Positions 45,013 to 53,859 of a stretch of DNA of 64,000 nucleotides are shown here, piece after piece (within the stretch, counting starts at the first letter, position 1; every line of letters begins with the position of its first letter). Below the pieces are notes generated by a model that saw nothing but the letters and a program-made list of their open reading frames with translations, searched no databases and was not told the origin of the DNA. The stretch comes from Davidsoniella eucalypti (lineage: Eukaryota; Ascomycota; Sordariomycetes; Microascales; Ceratocystidaceae): assembly GCA_004009845.1 (NCBI GenBank), contig RMBW01000028.1, positions 62,001 through 126,000 of the forward strand, given 5' to 3'. A program made the translations under genes and the position numbers.

Positions 45013-48000
45013 GATGGAAGTCCGTGAAGGTAGAGGCAAGTAAGCACGTTATGCACCAGTGGACGTGGTGAAGCACGGCAAAATGTGCACGTATATGAGA
45101 GGCACAAAACGAGATGCCAATTATCTGGCGCCGTGATTATAAGTATGAGTTTGATATGGTTGGAATAAGAGGTCTGTTGAAAATGAGCTCGAACGTGGCT
45201 CCAAACTATAGATGGACGGATATGTGTATTTCCAGACAGGAAATTCTCACGGCTTTTGAGAACAGAGTTGGGTAATGGGCAGTGAAATATACACCACGAG
45301 AAGGATAAACGAGGACGTTTGATAGGCCGAAGCTTAGCCCGAAGAATGGTAACTCGGTGTACAAAATGAACAAAAGAAGGCAACTGATGTCATGAACAAC
45401 ACAACAGCAAAATCACGGGGCTAGTTGTGATAGTAGGCGGGCGTATCAATCAATCACTGCTGTTGAGGCGAGCACAGTGATTCAGGGCATTTGAAATCGA
45501 GGAGAGATCGGGAGCTGGATTAGAAACTAGGCCAAAGAGGGGACACCAAGTTGGATATCTGGAGAGCAGTGCTGTAATGGGAATACCGAGAAAAGAAAGA
45601 GAGGTTGGCTAAACGAGCGGGCGTTTAAGAGAAAAGAAAGAAACCAAGCGAGTGAGAAAGGGACAATAGTGGTTTTGAAGCTTATGAAGACGGAAGAAAG
45701 AACGAAGAACGGTTTATGAAGAGAATCCACAGGAAGAGAAAAGATGAGTGAGTGTTAGAAGATATAAATATGAATATACATATGAACTTGAGGCTAAATT
45801 GACAAGCCCAGAAAATTTGAATCTTCTGCTCGGCAATACTAAATGTTGTAAATGTGGTAGAACTACCAGAGTTTTTTTTTTCATTTCCAGGAGCAGCCCG
45901 TAAAACCAAAAGCCACAATAATAGACTGCTTTTTATTGTCTTGAGCAGCCATGTTGACCACGCCAATGGGGTTGTTCATCCATCGCTGCAACTGATAACA
46001 GAGAGCACTGCATCTAACTGTAGCACATTTGGCAGGCGTAAGCCCAGTCCCCCCATGGTAGATCTTGAATCTGAGGGGATGCTCTATTTGGTGTCGTGTG
46101 CTGCATGATGATACATGGTAGCTCTGTAAAGGTAGTCAGCCACACTGCAGCGCTTATAATGTAGCATTGTTGGCTGTATTGAATAGTTTTCCTGTCTGTC
46201 TGCTGAGTATTTTCTCCGGCCGGGCTGCCTCTTTTCCGGCAGACCGATATAGCTGTACACATACATCTATGTACAAAATCACAACCACTCTGCGGCTTGG
46301 CTTTGCTTGCTGTCTGGGAGATTGTCGTGGCCGTGTTCCAGATGGTTGCCCAGCTTGTATGTGGGAATGCTGTATCCCTGGACAAGAGCAATATCAAGCG
46401 GGGCTGTTAGCCTATGTAATTGAGCTGTGTCGCTGTACATAGACAACGACATCTTATAACCGAAAAAGGCTATCATGCAGTTGTATCTGTGTATAAAAAG
46501 GGCGAAACAAAAACAAAAACGACGATATCTATATCAGTGCAAGTGGCAATCTTGAAAGTAGGTTAAAACGTACAAATAAGCATAGACACGAAGGTGGTCA
46601 AGAATACGTACACTTACTTACTGTTGTTGTACGCGGCTGTAGGCGCCGGGCTACCGTTTTGGGATGATCAGCGTGATTACATCTTAGGGCTCGGTGCGTC
46701 AATGTGAGTGGTTGATTTGAGAGAGCCTATTCTTGACGTGGCCTAGTAATATGTGCCCGAAAATCCAGACTTTGATTCGCATTAACCAAAACTTACTAGC
46801 AAAACCAGAACATACAGATATGTAGAATTAGGATAGTGAGTACATCGCAAATCTTGACGGTGGCATGGTTTCTGAGAGTCATCCAAGATACCCCTACTTG
46901 AAATATCACGACATGTCTGTTGTGAAACCAAAGACTTCCTGTCTAGACCCCAGAAATAGGGCATGTAAGAGTGTTTAACTAGACCTAACTTGAAGGTAGT
47001 CTAGCATTGGGGGCCTTTTGAAACTCCAAAGTTTGATGCTTATCATAACCTAACCGCGGAGCGGCTTGAGATCATTGATCTGTCGAAAAGGAGCCGTATT
47101 ATGTACGTACCATGGGTAACTTTTGGAGAGATCTAGAAGGTAGGTCCGGCTATTGAGATGTATATACGATACTGATGACCCTTGGAGCTATGTGGTGAAG
47201 TGTAGAGCCAAGAAATGTATTGTTGGCAAGACACCACAGACTGGTGTACCTTGAGATCACGGCAGCTTGGCCGTAGCTCGTATTATTCTGCAGTGATACT
47301 CTTTGTATGACAGATACAAGAAACTCAGCTTATGTCTCCGGCCATAGGAGAGCGAATGATCCATGCGGGTGATTCTCCATGATGACGAGGGTGGTATTGG
47401 CTAACAGTAACAGGCCTTTGAGGGACGTGTTATCGAGCCTACGAGATGCTATCAGCTATACATACATGTATTATTATGATGTTATTGGTGAGAATCAAGT
47501 GCTGTCTGCAGGGCGAGTGGAAACACAACTAGATGGCTTGTCTGCGCCGAGAAAAGTGGACTGAAAATGGTTAGATTGGTCTACGAAAAGCAAGAAAGAA
47601 ACAAAGGCAAGGCAGGTTTGATGAGATATGTCGATGAAATCCAAAGAAAGAATGATGAGCAGTTGATTCCAGAGACTCCAATACTGATAAAGATTGATAT
47701 AAAGATATAGAAAGTGATAGGACTAGATACAAAAATAGTGTGAGGACTTTTTCCCCTTTGTTTTGGTTGTTTGCTTAGGGTAGTTACCCAAGTCTAGTGC
47801 GTCGTGATTGCCGCGAAGCAGGTGTCGACTAGATGCTTCTGTGCCGTTTCCCGTAAACCTGGCAACTGCGTGTTTCGCTGAAGAAACAGGTTTTTCGAAC
47901 TATTCTTTTGCAGTTATTACTCCAGTAAACAAATATCCGTTCTTTTTTCTTCTTCTCTTTCACCTTTCCTTCTTTTCTTAGAGCGCGCAATTGAACATCT

Positions 48001-48235
48001 GCCTCGTGCTTTTATTGTTGATCGCGTTTTTGACTCGCCAATCTTATGGACTCGGCGAAACTTGGACCCTGAAGAACAAACAACATTGGTTAATTGACCA
48101 CCGAAGTAGGCCAGGTTCTAGTGGTTTTCAGCTTCAGACTATCGCTGTTTGGCACCAAAAAGTACGGCGACCTTGATAGAGAGAGAAAATCGATCTTGTT
48201 CTTTGGTTTCAAAAATAAAGCGTGATTTATCAGTC
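45013..48235. other. 3.2-kb intergenic region between divergent genes
   Basis: It separates the divergently transcribed DUF3433 gene (-) and transglutaminase-like gene (+) and so holds both promoters. 47900-48235 is T/C-rich just before the + strand start. Frames of 60-170 codons near 44874-45383 (-) and 46014-46442 (both strands) show no family features. No RNA gene was recognised. Confidence 0.5.
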
Positions 48236-50287
48236 ATGAGCGAAGTCGAAGAGTCGCAGTTCAACTCGCTAGCCGAGCGCATCAAGGCGCTCAATCAACA
48301 GAAGAACTTTTCGTTGGATAAACCCGATGGCCCCCCAAAAGGCCGTCGTCCACCTCCACCACCGCCACCAGCCAAGAGCCAATCAGCGGCGAGCTCTGGC
48401 TCTCCACCACAGACGCTCGTCGTTGTATCGAGAGCGAATGCTCCACCTCCGTTGCCGACGCGATCCAATACGGCTGGCCCTGGTTCCAGCTCAACCAGTC
48501 CTAACGCAGTCAGTCTTAGTACAGCTAAGCCAAGGCCGCCACCACTGCCACGGCGCACGCCGAGTTATCAGGTATCGGAACCGGCATTGGCCCATGGCGC
48601 CACCCCTACGGCTCCTACTAGCAGTGGGAGAACGATTCTCCCGCGGCCCTCAATGTCGTCTGGCCTGTCCGGTGCCTCTATGCGCCGTAGCTCTACGTCA
48701 TCGGAGCGCTCGCTGAACTCGCTGCACTCCATGGCGCCTAGCGTAGCCACGAGTATAGAGAGTGTCGGTAGCGGGCGTAAGCTACCTCCAGCATTTGACC
48801 CGACTTCGCTACCCACATTGCCGCCTACAAAGCGTGAGCGCGAAGCCCAGGCAAAGGAAGAAACTGCATCAAGATTGGTTGTTGCAAAAACTAGTAGAGT
48901 GCCTTCATCGCCGTCGCGCCCTAGACAACAGGCATTGCCTGCTCCTGTACAGAGTCCGTCGGTATCTGCGCCCTCGCTGCCACCTAGACGGCCGACAATG
49001 CCTGTTGCCACGGCATCAGAGCCAGTCCTTCCCCAGACTGCACCTCCGGTACTACCAGCTAGGCGGCTGCCCCCAGCTTTGCCATCACGTCGATTGCAGT
49101 CAACATTGCAACCAACAGCCCCTCCAGATCTCCCTAGTCGACCGCCAGCACCGGTAGTGGTCGAAGAGGCCCCGCCCCCGATTCCGCTGAGTTCAAAACC
49201 GACCTTTAGCAGCTTTGAGGTGTCGCGCCAACGACCGATTGTGCCATCAGCAACGCCAGAGTGTCTGTTTTGCCGTGACTTTTCCGAGCCAGATCGCGTT
49301 GCGGCACTATACCCGCGCCAGTCTTTGCCTCCGTACGACCCCATTGGATATCTCGCGCGCGCTCTTTGTGACCCCTTCCCTTCGTTAACCGATAAAGCAC
49401 GAGCTATATTTACGTGGCATCATCACAATGTAGACTACGACTGGGAAGCATTTAGCACAGGCAATGTACGACCGATGACGGCTGAAGATGTTGTACGTCA
49501 GGGTAAAGGAGTTTGCGCAGGATATGCTGGATGCTACGAGGCAATTGCTAAGCGTGCCGGACTCAACTGTATCATAGTCGGTGGCCACGGCAAGGGAATC
49601 GGCTACAAAGACCTGGAACCTGGTCAGCCCGTGCCACTGGAGAGGCCAGATGGCCATGCCTGGAATGCCGTACAGATTGACGGCGGCCACTGGAAACTTC
49701 TCGATGCATGCTGGGGCGCTGGCAACTGCTCCAATGGCCAGTACAATCGTCACTTCAGGCCATACGAGTTCAACGCGCCCAATGACGCTTTTGGCCATTC
49801 GCACTTCCCCCAAAACAAGACGCACTTCTTCCTTGCCAACGGCCGCACGCCTTCGTGGAGAGAGTACTTGTTGGGTCCTGCCAATGGCCCGGCACCGACA
49901 CTGTATGGGCTGTTCACAGATACAAATCTGTCACCGACAAGCGTCAGCCCAGTCGGCCGGGATATCTCTGTAGATTCACCGGAGCCGGTGCGAATCATGG
50001 TCTCGCGTGCCTGCCATCACGGCGGACCGGAACTCAAGCGGCCAGAGAACTTTGTGGCACTGCTGGTCAAGGTTGGCGGGAATTGGGTGGCGATGGAGTC
50101 GGATGGGTTCTGGTGGTGGATCGATGTGTATCCACGTGATCTGGGCGAGCGCGGCAAAACGGTCATGTTAGCAATTCCCAAGACCGTCAACGGCGCGGCG
50201 GTCAGTGGAATGACGGTTGACCAATGGAACAACAAGGGCTGCGGGTCATATTCAGTTGACGGGCTGGTTCTGTGGACTCTGGTGTAG
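48236..50287 (+). CDS. Transglutaminase-like (Cyk3-related) protein with Pro-rich N-terminus, 683 aa, intronless
   Basis: The frame is open 87 nt further upstream but without ATG; MSEVEESQFN at 48236 is the first Met. Residues 40-330 are proline-rich with many PxxP and poly-Pro motifs (RRPPPPPPPAKS, RPPPLPRRTP), suited to binding SH3 domains. A transglutaminase-like domain starts at about 385 and has all three expected catalytic residues: Cys427 (GVCAGYA), His474 (DGHAWNAV) and Asp490 (LLDACWG). The KY-like C-terminal part ends GLVLWTLV. There is no SH3 domain, so it is not a canonical Cyk3, which has SH3 plus transglutaminase-like domains and acts in septum formation; a role in cytokinesis or the cortex is inferred from the family only. 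Confidence 0.85.
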   Translation: MSEVEESQFNSLAERIKALNQQKNFSLDKPDGPPKGRRPPPPPPPAKSQSAASSGSPPQTLVVVSRANAPPPLPTRSNTAGPGSSSTSPNAVSLSTAKPRPPPLPRRTPSYQVSEPALAHGATPTAPTSSGRTILPRPSMSSGLSGASMRRSSTSSERSLNSLHSMAPSVATSIESVGSGRKLPPAFDPTSLPTLPPTKREREAQAKEETASRLVVAKTSRVPSSPSRPRQQALPAPVQSPSVSAPSLPPRRPTMPVATASEPVLPQTAPPVLPARRLPPALPSRRLQSTLQPTAPPDLPSRPPAPVVVEEAPPPIPLSSKPTFSSFEVSRQRPIVPSATPECLFCRDFSEPDRVAALYPRQSLPPYDPIGYLARALCDPFPSLTDKARAIFTWHHHNVDYDWEAFSTGNVRPMTAEDVVRQGKGVCAGYAGCYEAIAKRAGLNCIIVGGHGKGIGYKDLEPGQPVPLERPDGHAWNAVQIDGGHWKLLDACWGAGNCSNGQYNRHFRPYEFNAPNDAFGHSHFPQNKTHFFLANGRTPSWREYLLGPANGPAPTLYGLFTDTNLSPTSVSPVGRDISVDSPEPVRIMVSRACHHGGPELKRPENFVALLVKVGGNWVAMESDGFWWWIDVYPRDLGERGKTVMLAIPKTVNGAAVSGMTVDQWNNKGCGSYSVDGLVLWTLV

Positions 50288-51050
50288 GCTGCATTGCTAG
50301 AATCAAGGGCGTAAATGAATATACTTTTACAACTACGAGTGTACGACTATGACTATGTATATTGCTTCAAGGTCGTACCGAGTTCCCCGGAAATCGGTTA
50401 ATTAATTCCTTTGTTTTCTTGTTCTGTCCCTTCCATGGCCTCCATGCACCTTGTTCATTAGCTTGTTTCGTAGTGTCCAATTGGCAGACCCGCCAGCTGT
50501 CGATACTGCAGTGACAGCTGTCAGACGCAGAACGGGGCTTGGCAGCTGGCTGGCGAAACCTTCGATCGTCGTCACCCCGGCTTTAGTTTGTTTTATTTAA
50601 CTAGCGCTTATTTTTGTAGGCGCAAGCAAGCAAGCAATTCAATCACAAGCTAAAAAGGCCACCTTTTTGGCCCCGAGCTGTGCTTTTTTGTTTTTTTAAT
50701 CATCGTCGGCGTCTGTCCGCAGTTGTGTTTTTCTTCTATCTTTCTTTTTTCGAAACCAGTTTTAAAGTGTGTGTCCTGTAGAGCATCTTCCGTGTTTTGC
50801 TTTCCGGTGTTCTTCCACCTTCTTTCTATTCGTCTTTCATCGCAATCTAGCCATCCGCCTGACTTCCTTCACAAGCATAGACGAGCTGTCTTCGTTGCTC
50901 TGCGTCGCAAATCGCATTGGCGCATCGTATCGCATCGCATCTATAGTTGCAATTGCCTCCAGAAACCACATCGAGTCGACTCGGAAGGCGCCAAAGCCCA
51001 CATGCATGGCCGCGCCCTGACATACGTCGCCAGTCTCAACTCCATCCAAC
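50288..51050. other. Intergenic region upstream of ALG7
   Basis: Contains the 3' flank of the transglutaminase-like gene and the ALG7 promoter. It is T-rich around 50680-50770. Open frames through 50723-51235 overlap the ALG7 start and are not supported. Confidence 0.5.
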
Positions 51051-52499
51051 ATGTCGCCATCACCAGCAGCGGCAGCCTTGCCGGCGACGGTGCCGACGAC
51101 ACTCTCGTCTACTGAGCGAGCCGGTCTCGCAAGTCTCAGTGCCGCCAGCATCGCCGTGCTAGCCAACTCGCTGCGCAACCACGAAGCATCCGAACCTCTC
51201 CTTGCCTCAGCGGCCCTCAGTATCCTCGCCTTCACACTATCCTACGCCATGATCCGTTGGCTCGGCCCGACCTTCATGAAGGCCGGTTTCCGCGGCCGCG
51301 ATCTGTGCAAGAAGACGCGTCCGGAGATCCCCGAGTGTATGGGCGCCATCTGCGCCGTTGTGTACATCTTGATCGTCATCGCCTTCATTCCCTTCCCGTT
51401 CTTCAAGGACATCGTCGCTGCAACTTCGGGTGGTGGAAACAAGGACGTCGTCATGCCCCCGCCAGACCAGATCCTGGTCGAGCAGGGCCGTTTCTTGCAC
51501 AAGTTCCCTCACAGCAAGCTAGCCTCGTATCTATCTGCCATCATCTCGCTCCAGTGCATTGCGCTGCTAGGTGTAGGCGACGATCTGTTCGACATCCGCT
51601 GGCGCCACAAGTGGTGGATTCCCGGCCTGGCCTCTATCCCTATTCTTACCGTGTACTTTGTCGACTTTGGCGTCACTTCCGTCGTGATTCCGATACCGCT
51701 ACAACCATATCTTGGCGAGCTCTTCGACCTCGGCATTCTGTACTACATCTACATGTCTTGCGTGGCCATGTTCTGTCCCCAGAGCATCAACATGCTGGCA
51801 GGCATCAACGGCATCGAGGTGTCGCAGTGTGTTGTAGTTGCCCTACTCCTCGCTGCCAACGACGGCTTGTATCTTCTGACGCCATACCCCCACCCCGCCG
51901 TCGAATCGCACTTGTTCTCGCTTTACCTCCTACTTCCTTGGATCGGTGTATCGCTTGCCCTGCTGTGCCACAACTGGTACCCCGCCAAGGTCTTTGTTGG
52001 CGACACCTACTGCTATTTCTCCGGCATGGTCTTTGCCGTCGTCGGTATCTTGGGACACTTCTCCAAGACTCTCGGTCTTTTACTCGTGCCTCAACTATTC
52101 AACTTTTTGTTCTCGACCCCTCAGATCTTTGGTCTAATTCCGTGCCCGCGCCACCGTCTGCCACGCTTCAACGCCGACTCTGGCCTTCTCGAGCCTTCCG
52201 TCACCCCATGGACGCCCGAGAAGCAGCCGCTGCCTCCTGTTGCCTATGTCCTGCGCCTTCTCGCCCAGCTGCGCTTCGTCAGCATCAAAGAGGACGGAAA
52301 TGGCAAGTTTGTCGAGACGAGTAACCTGACGCTACTGAATTTGTGGCTAGTCATGCGTGGCCCGCTACGGGAAGATCGCCTAGCACTGGAGGTTACAGGC
52401 CTCCAGTTTGTGGTTGGTCTGTTTGGGCTGTTTGTGCGGCATAAGCTCGCTTTGCTGTTGTTCCAAGCTGATAATTGGAGCATAGTCGGTACTGCCTAG
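51051..52499 (+). CDS. ALG7: Alg7, UDP-GlcNAc:dolichyl-phosphate GlcNAc-1-phosphotransferase, 482 aa, intronless
   Basis: This enzyme transfers GlcNAc-1-phosphate to dolichyl phosphate in the ER membrane, the first step of N-glycan precursor synthesis and the target of tunicamycin. About ten hydrophobic segments are visible. Family motifs appear in order: KAGFRGRDLCKK and PECMGAICAVVYIL; LLGVGDDLFDIRWRHKWW with the paired Asp; PQSINMLAGINGIEVSQ; and HNWYPAKVFVGDTYCYFSG, which contributes to the nucleotide-binding site. The C-terminus has the usual FNFLFSTPQIFGLIPCPRHRLPR. Length fits (yeast 448). ATG at 51051 (MSPSPAAAALP) lies after a long pyrimidine-rich leader. A 355-codon frame in +2 within it is a shadow produced by codon bias. 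Confidence 0.96.
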   Translation: MSPSPAAAALPATVPTTLSSTERAGLASLSAASIAVLANSLRNHEASEPLLASAALSILAFTLSYAMIRWLGPTFMKAGFRGRDLCKKTRPEIPECMGAICAVVYILIVIAFIPFPFFKDIVAATSGGGNKDVVMPPPDQILVEQGRFLHKFPHSKLASYLSAIISLQCIALLGVGDDLFDIRWRHKWWIPGLASIPILTVYFVDFGVTSVVIPIPLQPYLGELFDLGILYYIYMSCVAMFCPQSINMLAGINGIEVSQCVVVALLLAANDGLYLLTPYPHPAVESHLFSLYLLLPWIGVSLALLCHNWYPAKVFVGDTYCYFSGMVFAVVGILGHFSKTLGLLLVPQLFNFLFSTPQIFGLIPCPRHRLPRFNADSGLLEPSVTPWTPEKQPLPPVAYVLRLLAQLRFVSIKEDGNGKFVETSNLTLLNLWLVMRGPLREDRLALEVTGLQFVVGLFGLFVRHKLALLLFQADNWSIVGTA

Positions 52500-53859
52500 T
52501 TCTCAGTATCCACAGACCAGTAATAGCAAACTTATGTGTAAATAGCCTCATACATTATGATATATATTCATTTAAATCAATCTAGACATACATCAAATTG
52601 AAACAAGAAAAAAGCAACTGGCCAAATCGTGTATGTAAGTGTGTTGTAGTGATACAAAGTGATAAAGATCATGTCATTTGTACTAGAATTCCTCAAAAGT
52701 ATCATATATATCATAATAGTTTCACAAGGTGAACAATTATTATTTCCTCATCATACATTTCAGTGAGCACATGAAGATATTAGACCAGTTAGTATAATCA
52801 TAAGATACAGAGTAGAGTTTTTTTGTTATAACGATAAGTATAAAATGAACAGGAATAAGAGCCCCCAAGTCACCCAAAGGACAAATAATATGTGTACAAG
52901 GTAATAGTAGGTAAAGATATCTTGAAATTTTCATTTTTTATTCTTCGCCAACAGACGAATTCTCCAATTCCTTGTATACTCGTATAGAAAAGAAAGGAAA
53001 TAACATGAAAGGCGAAACCACATAAGCATTAGAGAACATGATTTCCATTCTCCAAAAGTGCTTTTTTTTTTATAACTCTCCCACTTCCAAACAGACAAGT
53101 AAAGAAACATGAGTTTTTGACATGAGTTCAACTAGGCTAAGGTAAAGAAAAAAAAGAATTGCTCCCTTTGATGGATGAACCATATAAAATATGATCTTCA
53201 AGTATACACTTTCTAATAAAGTTTCGTCGAGGAGGGGGGGGGAAACATGAGTCCCAAAAATTGAAGACCAAAAACATGCAAGGAAATTGTAAAAAATAAA
53301 TTGAAAGAAAACCGCCCAATACTTGTTGTGTAAGACAAATAGTTATGATGAAAGAAAAAATGAAAGAGAAAAAAATATACCGTCGTTAAACGAAAAGAAA
53401 ATAAGAAAATCCCTTAATCAAAAAGATGAAATAATCATTAAGAAACGAAAGAAAAAAAAAGAGCTGAGAAAGAAATGGGGGAATACCGAAAATCCAGACT
53501 TATCCGAGAAAGAAAAGAAAAAAAAAGAAAAAATCAAGCCAACACTCCTATAACCAAACCAATAACATATGCCGATTCAACAGCCAGCTTTGTTTCCAGA
53601 ATAATAAGCAAAATGAAAATATATACTCCAAAATGAAAAAAGTGAATAGAATGATGAGAGAGCCCGATAGAGAAACTCTCGCATAAAACCAAGAGAAAGA
53701 GTAAGGAAAATGAGACGACATTTGCTAAACTAAAAAGATAGAACGAATGAGCATCGATAACGCCTGAGGTATACAAGTACACAGAATGATGATGATCTGA
53801 AAGGAAATGAGCCCTTCAAGTTAAGAAAATAAGAAGATGTTAAAGAAATAAAGCGCCTA
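52500..53859. other. Convergent intergenic region, A-rich
   Basis: Between the 3' ends of ALG7 (+) and the PHD+SET gene (-). Strongly A/T-rich with many A-runs on the + strand, consistent with a long 3' flank of the minus-strand gene. No gene seen. Confidence 0.55.

Noticed and set aside
44874..45383. 169-codon frame (-) at the 5' end of the DUF3433 gene
   Set aside because: Runs out of frame with the start of the real gene and through its promoter; no family features.
48568..49344. 258-codon frame (-) across the Pro-rich part of the transglutaminase-like gene
   Set aside because: Antisense shadow of Pro/Ser/Ala codons, giving a Gly/Arg/Val-rich product without motifs.
51257..52324. 355-codon open frame (+) inside ALG7
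   Set aside because: It lies in another frame of the clearly identified ALG7 gene; its composition (Arg/His/Pro/Cys-rich) is that of a shifted reading of GC-rich codons.
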